Positions 1 to 8,058 are shown, counted from the stretch's first letter. The stretch is DNA of 40,456 nt from Nocardioides sp. (GCA_030698375.1 JAUYLL010000064.1:1-40456), one strand, 5' to 3'. A program made the numbers and translations. The notes: generated from the letters alone by a model not told the origin.

Positions 1-311
1 ACCGCTTCGTGGTCCGGCGCGGGCACCACGAGCTGCGCGATCGGGTCGTGGAGGCCTACGGGACCGCGCGGACCCACCCCAAGTTCTGGCGCGCGACCAG
101 CGCCCGCAGCTACCTGGGCCGGATCACGGTCCCGGTGCAGATCCACCACGGGGCCGCGGACCCGGTCTGCCCGGTGCGGTGGAGCAAGCGCACCCACCGG
201 GACCTGCGCCGGTCCCGGCTCTTCACCTACGCGGGGGAGGGCCACCGCTTCGACGCGGCGTGGCCCCTGTTCATGCGGCGGGCTCGGACCTTCTTCGACC
301 GCACGCTCTGA
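1..311 (+). CDS. alpha/beta hydrolase (prolyl oligopeptidase-like), C-terminal part
   Basis: The reading frame is already open at the window edge (in-frame codons from base 3) and ends at TGA 309-311, so only about the last 100 residues are present. Two short motifs fit the C-terminal half of an alpha/beta hydrolase fold. VPVQIHHGAADPVCP would hold the catalytic Asp after the last strands, and GEGHRF would hold the catalytic His. The nucleophile serine lies outside the window. Loss of substrate-binding parts means substrate cannot be judged; dipeptidyl-peptidase or acylaminoacyl-peptidase-like S9 enzymes are the best match. It converges on the carboxyltransferase gene with an 18-base gap. Confidence 0.7.
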   Translation, partial: RFVVRRGHHELRDRVVEAYGTARTHPKFWRATSARSYLGRITVPVQIHHGAADPVCPVRWSKRTHRDLRRSRLFTYAGEGHRFDAAWPLFMRRARTFFDRTL

Positions 312-329
312 GGGCCGTCCCCCGCGCGG

Positions 330-1763
330 TCAGAGCGGGATGTTGCCGTGCTGGCCGCGGTGGACGAGGCCGGCCTCGTCCAGGGCCTTGGCGAGGGCGC
401 TGCGGGTGTGTGCGGGGTCGATGACCTCGTCGACGACGCCGATCTCGACGGCCTTGTCCACGCCCCCGGAGATGCGCTCGTGCTCCTCGGCGAGCTCGGT
501 CTCCACCTGGTGCCGGATCTCCGGCGCGACCTCGGCCAGGCGCCGACGGTGCAGCACGCGCACGGCGGCCACGGCCCCCATGACGGCGACCTCCGCCCCC
601 GGCCAGGCGAACACCTTGGTGGCCCCGAGCGAACGGGAGTTCATCGCGATGTAGGCGCCGCCGTACGTCTTGCGGGTCACCAGCGTGACGCGGGGGACCA
701 CCGCCTCGCCGAAGGCGTGCAGCAGCTTCGCGCCACGGCGCACGACGCCGTCCCACTCCTGGCCGACGCCGGGCAGGTAGCCGGGCACGTCGACGAGCAC
801 GATGAGGGGGACCCCGAACGCGTCGCACATCCGCACGAACCGCGAGGCCTTCTCCGCGGACAGGGAGTCCAGACAGCCACCCAGGCGCAGCGGGTTGTTG
901 GCGATCACCCCGACCGTGCGTCCGCCGAAGCGGCCCAGGCTGGTGACGATGTTGGGGGCCCACTTGGCGTGCAGCTCCACGCTGGTGCCCTCGTCGAGCA
1001 CCCCGTCGACCAGCGGGTGCACGTCGTAGGCGCGCTTGCGCGCCTGGGGCAGCAGGGCCTCGAGGTCGCGGTCGACGACCGCGCCCGGGTCGAGGCTGCC
1101 CTGGGAGCCGAGCAGGTGGGCGACGTCCCGGGCGTGGTCGAGCGCCTGGCGCTCGGTGTCGGCCAGCAGGTGGACCACACCGGAGCGCCGGCCGTGCGGC
1201 TCGGGCCCGCCGAGCCGAAGCATGTCGACGTCCTCGCCGGTCACCGAGCGGACCACATCGGGGCCGGTGACGAAGATGCGGCCCTCCGGGCCGAGGACCA
1301 CCACGTCGGTGAGGGCCGGGCCGTACGCCGCGCCCCCGGCCGCGGCACCCAGCACGACCGAGACCTGGGGCACCTTGCCGGACGCCTGGGTCATGGCGTG
1401 GAAGATCTGGCCGACCGCGTGCAGGGACAGCACGCCCTCGGCGAGACGTGCACCGCCGGAGTGCCACAGGCCGATGATCGGTACGCCGTCGGCCAGGGCG
1501 CGTCGGTACGCGCGAACCACGACGTCGCAGCCCACCTCGCCCATGGCGCCGCCCATCACCGTCGGGTCGGAGCAGAAGACGACGACGGGGGAGCCGTGCA
1601 CCCGGCCGACGGCGGCGAGCATGCCGGAACCGTCGTCCTCGGTGATCAGGTCGAAGGACCCGTCATCGAGGAGCGCGGTCATGCGGTGCCGGGGGTGGCG
1701 CGGGTCGTCCTCGCGGGCGGGCTTGGCCGGGGCGGGGGCGGTGGCGGTGGTCGGGGGCACCAT
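330..1763 (-). CDS. accD6: acyl-CoA carboxylase carboxyltransferase beta subunit, AccD6-like
   Basis: A 477-residue biotin-dependent carboxyltransferase that would move CO2 from carboxybiotin to acetyl-CoA or propionyl-CoA and so supply malonyl-CoA for fatty-acid synthesis. Crotonase-like N and C halves are visible. The two oxyanion glycine motifs are GGAAYGPALTD in the N half and KTYGGAYIAMNS in the C half, and the protein ends in HGNIPL. There is no N-terminal zinc finger, unlike Escherichia coli AccD, so this is the actinobacterial single-chain type. ATG 1763-1761 shares one base with the fabF stop (TGATG) and has GGAG upstream within fabF, which fits translational coupling. It is the last gene of the FAS-II operon. 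Acetyl versus propionyl preference cannot be decided by eye. Confidence 0.9.
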   Translation of the reverse strand: MVPPTTATAPAPAKPAREDDPRHPRHRMTALLDDGSFDLITEDDGSGMLAAVGRVHGSPVVVFCSDPTVMGGAMGEVGCDVVVRAYRRALADGVPIIGLWHSGGARLAEGVLSLHAVGQIFHAMTQASGKVPQVSVVLGAAAGGAAYGPALTDVVVLGPEGRIFVTGPDVVRSVTGEDVDMLRLGGPEPHGRRSGVVHLLADTERQALDHARDVAHLLGSQGSLDPGAVVDRDLEALLPQARKRAYDVHPLVDGVLDEGTSVELHAKWAPNIVTSLGRFGGRTVGVIANNPLRLGGCLDSLSAEKASRFVRMCDAFGVPLIVLVDVPGYLPGVGQEWDGVVRRGAKLLHAFGEAVVPRVTLVTRKTYGGAYIAMNSRSLGATKVFAWPGAEVAVMGAVAAVRVLHRRRLAEVAPEIRHQVETELAEEHERISGGVDKAVEIGVVDEVIDPAHTRSALAKALDEAGLVHRGQHGNIPL

Positions 1764-2998
1764 CACACGCTCCGGAAGGCCAGAGCGACGTTGTGGCCGC
1801 CGAACCCGAAAGAGTTGTTCAACGCGCCGAGGGTGCCGTCGGGCAGGTCGCGTCGACGGTCCGCGATGTCGAGTCCGACGTCCTCGGGGTCCTCGAGGTT
1901 GATGGTGGGAGGGACGACGCGCTCGTGCAGCGCCAGCACCGTGGCGACCGACTCCAGCGCCCCGGCGGCACCCAGCAGGTGGCCGGTCATCGACTTGGTG
2001 GACGTCACCACGACCTGCTCGACCGCGCTGCCGAGGGCCGCGCGGATGGCGGTGGCCTCGGCGAGGTCGCCCTGCGGCGTCGAGGTGGCGTGCGCGTTGA
2101 CGTGGTGCACGTCGTCCGGGGTCATGCCGGCCTCGCGGAGCGCGAGCCCCATGGCACGGGTGGCCCCGAGGCCGGCGGGGTCGGGCTGGGCGATGTCGTG
2201 GCTGTCGGCGGTGATGCCGGCGCCGGCAGCCTCGGCGTACACCCGGGCGCCGCGTGCCCGGGCGTGCTCCTCGGACTCGAGGACCAGGACCGCCGCGCCC
2301 TCGCCCATGACGAAGCCGTCGCGACCGCGGTCCCACGGACGCGAGGCGCGCTCGGGCTCGTCGTTGCGCTTCGAGAGGGCCATCATCTGGCCGAAGGCGG
2401 CCAGGGGGAGCGGGTGGACGGCGGCCTCGGTGCCGCCGACCACCATGACGTCGGCGCGACCCAGGCGGATCAGGTCGATGCCGAGCGCGATGGCCTCGTT
2501 GCCGGAGGCGCAGGCGGAGACCGGGGTGTGCACCCCGGCCTTCGCGCCGAGGGCCAGCCCGATCGCGGCCGCCGGACCGTTGGGCATCAGCATCGGGATC
2601 GCCAGCGGCGAGACCCGTCGCGGGCCCTTCTCCAGCAGCGCGTCGTAGTTGGCCAGCAGCGTGGTCACGCCGCCGATGCCGGAGGCGACGGCGACGCCGA
2701 GCCGCTCAGGCTCGACGACGCCCTCGGCCAGCCCGGCGTCCGCCCAGGCCTCGGTGGCCGCGACCATCGCGAGCTGGCCGGAGCGGTCGAGCCGCCGGGC
2801 CTTGACCCGGTCGAGGACCTCGCTCGGGTCGACCGCGACCTCGCCGGCGATCCGGGCGCCGAGCTGCTCGGCCCATGGCTGGGTGAGCGGGGCGATCCCC
2901 GAGACTCCGCCCAGCAGGGCGGACCAGGTGGTCGGCACGTCACCACCCACGGGTGAGGTGGTGCCGAGACCGGTGACGACGACGCGACGATCATTCAT
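1763..2998 (-). CDS. fabF: 3-oxoacyl-[acyl-carrier-protein] synthase II
   Basis: A 411-residue beta-ketoacyl-ACP synthase that condenses malonyl-ACP with acyl-ACP in each elongation cycle. The thiolase-fold catalytic triad is visible: Cys163 in SACASGNEA, His in VNAHATSTP and His in KSMTGHLLGAAG, with the nearby Lys. The glycine-rich end NNSFGFGGHNV is typical of FabF/KasA. ATG 2998 has a strong GGAGGG Shine-Dalgarno sequence upstream and lies 26 bases after acpP. Mycobacteria carry two copies (kasA, kasB) at this place; here there is one, as in Streptomyces. The stop overlaps the accD start by one base. Confidence 0.95.
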   Translation of the reverse strand: MNDRRVVVTGLGTTSPVGGDVPTTWSALLGGVSGIAPLTQPWAEQLGARIAGEVAVDPSEVLDRVKARRLDRSGQLAMVAATEAWADAGLAEGVVEPERLGVAVASGIGGVTTLLANYDALLEKGPRRVSPLAIPMLMPNGPAAAIGLALGAKAGVHTPVSACASGNEAIALGIDLIRLGRADVMVVGGTEAAVHPLPLAAFGQMMALSKRNDEPERASRPWDRGRDGFVMGEGAAVLVLESEEHARARGARVYAEAAGAGITADSHDIAQPDPAGLGATRAMGLALREAGMTPDDVHHVNAHATSTPQGDLAEATAIRAALGSAVEQVVVTSTKSMTGHLLGAAGALESVATVLALHERVVPPTINLEDPEDVGLDIADRRRDLPDGTLGALNNSFGFGGHNVALAFRSV

Positions 2999-3024
2999 GG
3001 AGCAGATCCCTCCGGGTGGTGGCT

Positions 3025-3273
3025 TCAGCCGTTCTGGGCGCGCTCGATGTAGGCGACGGCGTCGCCCACGGTCTTGAGGTTCTTGACCTCGTCGTCGGGG
3101 ATGCTGACCCCGAACTTCTCCTCGGCGGCGACGACGACCTCCACCATCGACAGCGAGTCGACGTCGAGGTCCTCGATGAACGACTTGTCGAGCTGGACGT
3201 CGTCGGCGTCGACACCGGCGACCTCGTTGACGATCTCGGCGAGGTCGGCGCGGATCTCTTCGGTGGTGGCCAT
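3025..3273 (-). CDS. acpP: acyl carrier protein
   Basis: An 82-residue acidic acyl carrier protein that holds growing acyl chains on 4'-phosphopantetheine. The attachment site is Ser40 in DLDVDSLSMVE. Length and the four-helix pattern are normal. The frame stays open upstream for about 90 more codons, but that part is low-complexity Thr/Ser translated from a tandem repeat. ATG 3273 is chosen because of the GAAGGAGA ribosome site immediately before it. It lies between fabH and fabF in the FAS-II operon. The unusual C/A-rich, G-poor leader in front of it may help high expression (inference). Confidence 0.96.
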   Translation of the reverse strand: MATTEEIRADLAEIVNEVAGVDADDVQLDKSFIEDLDVDSLSMVEVVVAAEEKFGVSIPDDEVKNLKTVGDAVAYIERAQNG

Positions 3274-3322
3274 GCGGTTCTCCTTCGTGGGGTGGTCGGG
3301 TGCTGTGTTGCTGGTGGTTCGG

Positions 3323-3367
3323 ATCGTGCTGGTCGTGCTGGTCGTGCTGGTGGTGCTGGTGGTGCGG
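3323..3367 (-). repeat. five 9-base tandem units in the fabH-acpP spacer
   Basis: On the plus strand five consecutive 9-mers are seen: atcgtgctg, gtcgtgctg twice, gtggtgctg, gtggtgcgg. In the mRNA sense the tract is almost free of G (CA/CC/CGA-rich) and lies 50-94 bases before the acpP start. It should be largely unstructured RNA. It does not resemble a terminator or a coding sequence. Confidence 0.8.
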
Positions 3368-3385
3368 TCTGGGGTCCGCCGGGGC

Positions 3386-4393
3386 TCAGGGCACCCGGAC
3401 GACCTGGGCGGCGTACGCCAGGCCGGCGCCGAAGGCGATGAGCAGCGCGAGGTCCCCGCTGCGTGCATCGCCCTCCTGGACCATCCGGTCGAGAGCGAGG
3501 GGGATCGAGGCGGCCGAGGTGTTGCCCTGGTCGGCGACGTCACGGGCGATCCGGACGTGGGCGGGCAGCTTCATCGCCCGCGCCATCGCGTCGATGATGC
3601 GCATGTTGGCCTGGTGCGGGACGAAGAGGTCGAGGTCGTCGACGGAGATCCCGGTGCGCTCCAGCGTCTGCTGCGCGATCTTCGCCATCTCGTACGACGC
3701 CCAGCGGAACACCGCGTTGCCCTGCATCACCAGGTGGGGCATCCGCGGCGTGTCGGACATCGTCACGTCGCGCCAGTCCTCGCGCTGGCGGATGAGGTCG
3801 AACTGTGCGCCGTCGGAGCCCCACACCACCGGCCCGATGCCGGAGGAGTCGGAGGGTCCGACGACGACGGCGCCCGCGCCGTCGGCGAAGATGAAGGCGG
3901 TGCCCCGGTCGTCGCGGTCGGTGATGTCGGAGAGCCGCTCGACACCGATGACGAGGGCGTTGCGGGCGCTCCCGCCCCGTACGGCGTCGGAGGCGGTCGC
4001 CACTCCGTGGCAGAAGCCGGCGCAGGCGGCGGACACGTCGAAGGCAGCGGGCCGATCGAGACCGAGCTCGTGGGCCACGGCGGGGGCCAGCGCCGGGGTC
4101 TGCAGCATGTGGGAGACCGTGGCGACCACGACCAGGTCCACCTCGCTGTGGTCCACGCCGGACTGGGCGAGGGCGTCGCGGGCGGCGGCGACCGCCATGT
4201 ACTGCACCGTCTCGTCCGGCTCGGCCCACCGGCGCGAGCGGATGCCGGAGCGCTGCTGGATCCACTCGTCGGAGGAGTCAATGGCCTCGACCAGCGCGGA
4301 GTTGGGCACCACGGTCCGCGGACGGTAGGCCCCGAGCCCGAGCACCGCTGCGTGAGCGGCGCCCGAGCGGGTCGGAGGGAGGGTCCCGCTCAT
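3386..4393 (-). CDS. fabH: beta-ketoacyl-ACP synthase III
   Basis: A 335-residue KAS III that starts fatty-acid synthesis by condensing a short acyl-CoA primer with malonyl-ACP. The catalytic Cys124 lies in SAACAGFCHG, the His in VPHQANMRI and the Asn in QGNTSAAS. The open frame runs 25 codons further upstream, but ATG 4393 overlaps the fabD stop as ATGA (4390-4393), which marks the real, coupled start. Primer choice is unknown; branched primers (isobutyryl, 2-methylbutyryl) are common in Nocardioides relatives. A 112-base spacer with a tandem repeat follows before acpP. Confidence 0.95.
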   Translation of the reverse strand: MSGTLPPTRSGAAHAAVLGLGAYRPRTVVPNSALVEAIDSSDEWIQQRSGIRSRRWAEPDETVQYMAVAAARDALAQSGVDHSEVDLVVVATVSHMLQTPALAPAVAHELGLDRPAAFDVSAACAGFCHGVATASDAVRGGSARNALVIGVERLSDITDRDDRGTAFIFADGAGAVVVGPSDSSGIGPVVWGSDGAQFDLIRQREDWRDVTMSDTPRMPHLVMQGNAVFRWASYEMAKIAQQTLERTGISVDDLDLFVPHQANMRIIDAMARAMKLPAHVRIARDVADQGNTSAASIPLALDRMVQEGDARSGDLALLIAFGAGLAYAAQVVRVP

Positions 4394-5577
4394 GCGTGGA
4401 CGCCCTCGGGGTGCAGCCGGAGGAGAGGCTGACCGGGGGAGACGAGGTCGCCGTCCTCGACGAGCCACTCCACGACCGTGCCCCCGTGGGGGGCGCTCAC
4501 GTCAGTGCGGTCGCGCAGGGTCTGCACGGCGCCGATGGGCGCGTCGGAGGCGATCCGCCCGCCCTCGGGGCAGTCCTGACCGACGTGGAAGGTGCCCTTG
4601 GCGGGGGAGACGATCATCCGCCAGGTGGGCGCGGTGTCCATCGAGGTCGGTGCGCCGTGCCGGTCGCAGAAGTCGCGGGCGGCCTCGAGCTGGTCGGGTG
4701 TCTTCAGGGCGAACGTCTCCACGCCCTTCAGGGCCCGCTTCGCGATGCCGGTGAGGGTGCCGGCCGGCGGCATCTCGAGGATTCCGGTGACGCCGAGGTC
4801 ACGCATCGTCTCCAGGCAGAGGTCCCAGCGCACCGGGGTGCTCACCTGGCTGACGATCCGGCGTACGACGTCACGACCGTCGTGCACGACCTGGCCGTCG
4901 CGGTTGGAGATCAGCGGGGTGCGGGGGTCGTGGGTGGACACCGCGCGGGACAGCGTCGCGAGGACGTCGACCGCGGGGGCCATGTGCTCGGTGTGGAATG
5001 CGCCCGCCACCGCCAGGGGCATGAGACGCGCCTTGGCCGGGGGATCCTCGGCGAGCGCGGCGAGCTGCTCGACGGTGCCGGCGGCGACCAGCTGGCCGGG
5101 ACCGTTGTCGTTGGCCGCGGTGAGGCCGTGCCGCTCGAGCGCGGCGAGCACCTCCTCGCGGTCGCCGCCGAGGACGGCGGTCATGCTCGTGGGCCGGGCC
5201 GCTGCGGCGTCGGCCATGGCGCGGCCGCGCTCACGGACCAGGACCATGGCCTGCTCGGCCGTGATGGCGCGTGCGCCCGCGGCCGCGGTGAGCTCGCCGA
5301 CGCTGTGGCCCGCGACGGCGCCGATGCGGGCGAAGGCGTCACCGGGGTGCGGAAAGAGCTCGAGCGCGGCGACGAGACCCGACGCGACGAGCAGCGGCTG
5401 GGCGATGGCCGTGTCGCGGATCGTGTCGGCATCGGCCTCGGTGCCGTAGTGGATGAGGTCGAGCCCGGCGACGGCGGAGAGCCAGCGCATCCGGGCGGCA
5501 AAGACGGGATCGGCCACCCAGGGCGCGAGGAATCCGGGTGTCTGGGCACCTTGACCGGGAGCGACGATGACGAGCAC
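4390..5577 (-). CDS. fabD: malonyl-CoA:ACP transacylase with C-terminal biotinyl/lipoyl-like domain
   Basis: Moves malonyl from CoA to ACP. Residues 1 to about 290 are a normal FabD: GQGAQ near the N-terminus, nucleophile Ser92 in AGHSVGE, Arg in RERGRAM and His195 in AFHTEH. FabD proteins usually end near 300-320 residues; this one has 395. The extra part (about 319-391) reads as a biotinyl/lipoyl hammerhead: SPAKGTFH, then VQTLRDRTDVSAP, then GGTVVEWLVEDGD and PGQPLLRL. Aligned by eye with lipoyl VETDKATVEVPAP or biotinyl EAMKM sequences, the modified Lys position holds Arg355, so ordinary biotinylation or lipoylation seems impossible. GTG 5577 gives the family-like start MLVIVAPGQGAQ; GTG 5586 is an alternative adding three residues. 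Neither has a clear ribosome site. It is coupled to fabH by ATGA. Confidence 0.92.
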   Translation of the reverse strand: MLVIVAPGQGAQTPGFLAPWVADPVFAARMRWLSAVAGLDLIHYGTEADADTIRDTAIAQPLLVASGLVAALELFPHPGDAFARIGAVAGHSVGELTAAAGARAITAEQAMVLVRERGRAMADAAAARPTSMTAVLGGDREEVLAALERHGLTAANDNGPGQLVAAGTVEQLAALAEDPPAKARLMPLAVAGAFHTEHMAPAVDVLATLSRAVSTHDPRTPLISNRDGQVVHDGRDVVRRIVSQVSTPVRWDLCLETMRDLGVTGILEMPPAGTLTGIAKRALKGVETFALKTPDQLEAARDFCDRHGAPTSMDTAPTWRMIVSPAKGTFHVGQDCPEGGRIASDAPIGAVQTLRDRTDVSAPHGGTVVEWLVEDGDLVSPGQPLLRLHPEGVHA

Positions 5578-5646
5578 GGAGACCACTGTGCCGGGGGTCG
5601 GGGGTCCGGCGGGCGGCCGGCACGCACGAAAAGTGCGGGGTGATGA

Positions 5647-5663
5647 TTGTCGGGTTCCTACAA
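5647..5663 (-). promoter_or_regulatory. candidate FasR operator upstream of fabD
   Basis: In the fabD sense the site is TTGTAGG-AAC-CCGACAA, a 17-base inverted repeat with one mismatched pair, between fasR and fabD. A second small dyad, GCAC-N5-GTGC (5624-5636), lies closer to fabD. FasR of Streptomyces coelicolor is known to activate the neighbouring fabD operon; that this palindrome is its target here is inference. Confidence 0.45.
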
Positions 5664-5680
5664 ATTGCGCGGGGAGCGAC

Positions 5681-6886
5681 TCAGGTGCGCTCGACCCGTG
5701 CGAGGCGTCCGAGGGTGAGCGCGACCCGCAGCGTGTACAGGTCCCGGGGGTCTGCCGGCGCGAGCCCGGTGAGCTCGGCGATGCGTCGCAACCGGTAGCG
5801 GACGGTGTTGGCGTGGACGAACAACGCCCGGCCGCTGCCCTCCACGGAGCCGCCGTGGTCGGCGTACGCCGTCAGGGTCTCGAGCAGGCCTCCGCCGGCC
5901 GCCACCAGCGGGTCGAAGATCTCCTCCACCAGTCGACGCCGGGCATGACCGTCCCCGGAGAGCGCCCGCTCGGGGAGCAGGTCCTCGCTGGCCACCGGGC
6001 GCGGGGCCCCGGGCCACCCCGGAGCGGCGCGCAGGCCCGCGACCGCACCCCGCGCGGAGACGTGGGCACGGCCGAGGGACTCCACCGCGGGTCCGACGAC
6101 CACCGGGCCTGGTCCGCAGTGCGCGGCCACGCAGGCCGCCGCCGCGTGCAGGTTGCCGTCGCCGTCCCCTTGGATCCCGCCGACCACGACGACGAGCCGG
6201 TCGCCCTGCACGGCGCCGAGCACCTCCAACCCGAGTCCTCGTGCTGCCCGGCGTACGTCGTCGACCACCGTGCCCCGCTCCGCCTCGGCGCGGCCGAGGA
6301 CGACCGCGACGTCGCCGCCGCCGCGCCACCCGACGGCGCTGGCGCGGGAGATGAGCGTCTCGTCGGCCTCGGCACGCAGCACGGCGTCCACGAGGAGTGC
6401 TTCCAGGCGGGCGTCCCAGGCCCCCCGCATCTCGGCAGCGCGGGCGTACACCTCTGCCGTGGCGAAGGCGACCTCCCGGGCGTAGCGGATGACGGAGTCG
6501 CGCACCCCCGGGGCGTCGTCCGGGCCCACGATGTCGTCGACGCTCGCCTCGACCACCTCGATCGTCAGCCGCACGAGCTCGACGGTCTGGTGCAGGCTGA
6601 CCACACCGGTCAGGGCCCGTGGTGCCGCGCCGAAGACGTCGGTGGCCAGCGCCGGCGACCCGTCCGGGTCGCGGTACCAGGTGAGGAACGTCTGGATGCC
6701 GGACTCGACGATCAGCCCGATCCAGGAGCGGTCCTCGGCGGAGAGCTGCCGGAACCACTCCATCTCCTCCTCCATCCGCGTGGTGGCGGCGGTGGTCAGC
6801 TGACCTGCCGCGCGCTGGAGGCGCTGGGCGATCCGGGCGCGCTGCTGGCGCGGCGAGGGGCGCCGGGGCGCGGACGGGGAGGCCAC
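5681..6886 (-). CDS. fasR: PucR-family transcriptional regulator, FasR-like
   Basis: A 401-residue regulator of the PucR/CdaR type. A long helical N-terminal and central sensing region ends in a C-terminal helix-turn-helix at about 350-385 (HANTVRYRLRRIAELTG), the hallmark of this family. Its position directly upstream of and co-directional with fabD matches fasR of Streptomyces coelicolor, which activates fabD-fabH-acpP-fabF, and Rv2242 in Mycobacterium tuberculosis. The ligand is unknown, though an acyl or malonyl signal would make sense (inference). The GTG start at 6886 has no ribosome site; instead TAGGGT lies exactly six bases upstream, so the mRNA is probably leaderless. The spacer to fabD is about 100 bases and carries a candidate operator. 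Confidence 0.85.
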   Translation of the reverse strand: MASPSAPRRPSPRQQRARIAQRLQRAAGQLTTAATTRMEEEMEWFRQLSAEDRSWIGLIVESGIQTFLTWYRDPDGSPALATDVFGAAPRALTGVVSLHQTVELVRLTIEVVEASVDDIVGPDDAPGVRDSVIRYAREVAFATAEVYARAAEMRGAWDARLEALLVDAVLRAEADETLISRASAVGWRGGGDVAVVLGRAEAERGTVVDDVRRAARGLGLEVLGAVQGDRLVVVVGGIQGDGDGNLHAAAACVAAHCGPGPVVVGPAVESLGRAHVSARGAVAGLRAAPGWPGAPRPVASEDLLPERALSGDGHARRRLVEEIFDPLVAAGGGLLETLTAYADHGGSVEGSGRALFVHANTVRYRLRRIAELTGLAPADPRDLYTLRVALTLGRLARVERT

Positions 6887-6892
6887 GGGCCG

Positions 6893-6898
6893 ACCCTA
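6893..6898 (-). promoter_or_regulatory. -10 box of a leaderless fasR transcript
   Basis: TAGGGT on the minus strand is followed by six bases and then the GTG start of fasR. No Shine-Dalgarno sequence is present. The same TAGNNT-N6-RTG layout recurs before the NIF3-like gene and map. No convincing -35 was seen. Confidence 0.55.
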
Positions 6899-7061
6899 TG
6901 CCGGGCCCCGGCCCGCCCGCGCGGGTCACGACGAGGTCACGGGAACGTCACGAGCGGTCGTCAATCAGTCACACGGGGCCGCGAAGTGCCGATCAGGAGG
7001 GCGTCCGGGTGAGCGGGAACGCGGGGGTCTGGTTCACTTGAAGGAACGACAGGAGAACCGC

Positions 7062-8018
7062 ATGGCCAAGCCGTTGGAGGTCCAGCACCTCACGATCCAC
7101 GGCCACCGCAGGGCATTCGTCAAGACCGGCGAGGGACCTGCACTGCTGCTCCTCCATGGTCTGGGCTGCGACCACACGACCTGGGAGCCGGTCATCAGCG
7201 CGCTCTCGCGCCACTTCACCGTCATCGCTCCCGACCTGCTGGGGCACGGACAGTCCGACAAGCCGCGCGCCGACTACAGCGTGGGGGGTTACGCCAACGG
7301 GATGCGCGACCTGCTTACGGTGCTCGGCATCGACAAGGTCACCGTCGTCGGCCACAGCTTCGGCGGCGGTGTGGCGATGCAGTTCGCCTACCAGTTCCCC
7401 GAGCGCACCGAGCGGATGGTGCTCGTGGCCCCCGGCGGCCTCGGCCCCGAGGTGAGCCCCCTCATCCGCGCGGTGACCTTCCCCGGATTCCACCAGGTGA
7501 TGGCCGGACTCACGCTCCCCGGCGTGCGGCACGTCGGCAAGCGCGGGCTCAGGACGCTCGCGCGCACCGGGGCCCCGGCGCTCCGCGACCTCGACGAGGT
7601 GGCCGATATCTACGACTCCTTCCGCGACCCGCGCGCCCGCGCGGCGATCCGGCACGTCGTCAGCGCCGTCGTCGACTGGCGGGGGCAGATCGTCACCATG
7701 GTCGACCGCGCCTACCTCACCCAGGAGATGCCGATGTGCGTCATCTGGGGCGACCAGGACCACGTGATCCCCCCCAAGCACGCCTCGAACGCCGAGCGCA
7801 TCGCGCCCGGTGCCTGGGTCGAGGTGATCCCGAACGCCGGGCACTTCCCCCACAAGGACCACCCGCAGCGCTTCGTGCGGACCCTGCGGGAGTTCGTCGC
7901 GAGCACCCAGCCGCAGCGGTACCACCGCGGCAAGTGGCGCCGACTCCTGGAGACCGGACGTCATCTCCCCGTGCCCGCCGAGGCGGTCGCCGAGGGGCCG
8001 ACGCAGGTCATCGCCTGA
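7062..8018 (+). CDS. alpha/beta fold hydrolase
   Basis: A 318-residue single-domain hydrolase. The oxyanion motif LLLHGLG (about 29-35), nucleophile Ser99 in VVGHSFGGG, Asp in WGDQDHVIP and His in NAGHFPHKDHP give a complete triad. No signal peptide is seen, so it should be cytoplasmic. The frame is open eight codons further up, but ATG 7062 has AGGAG six bases ahead and is the better start. The tail of about 40 residues after the last helix is basic, then acidic. It is transcribed away from fasR and converges on aceE. The substrate is unknown; esterases, epoxide hydrolases and C-C hydrolases share this fold. Confidence 0.85.
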   Translation: MAKPLEVQHLTIHGHRRAFVKTGEGPALLLLHGLGCDHTTWEPVISALSRHFTVIAPDLLGHGQSDKPRADYSVGGYANGMRDLLTVLGIDKVTVVGHSFGGGVAMQFAYQFPERTERMVLVAPGGLGPEVSPLIRAVTFPGFHQVMAGLTLPGVRHVGKRGLRTLARTGAPALRDLDEVADIYDSFRDPRARAAIRHVVSAVVDWRGQIVTMVDRAYLTQEMPMCVIWGDQDHVIPPKHASNAERIAPGAWVEVIPNAGHFPHKDHPQRFVRTLREFVASTQPQRYHRGKWRRLLETGRHLPVPAEAVAEGPTQVIA

Positions 8019-8058
8019 CCGACGTACGGACGCCGGTCAGGTCTCCGCGCGTGCCCCG

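Noticed and set aside
348..2648. 766-residue plus-strand frame over accD and fabF
   Set aside because: Antisense shadow of two well-recognised genes; Gly/Asp/His-rich without family motifs.
3323..3367. CRISPR-like array
   Set aside because: Nine-base units without spacers; a simple tandem repeat.
3274..3543. N-terminal extension of the acyl carrier protein to 172 residues
   Set aside because: The added part is Thr/Ser low complexity from the tandem repeat and antisense fabH; ATG 3273 has a strong ribosome site and gives normal ACP length.
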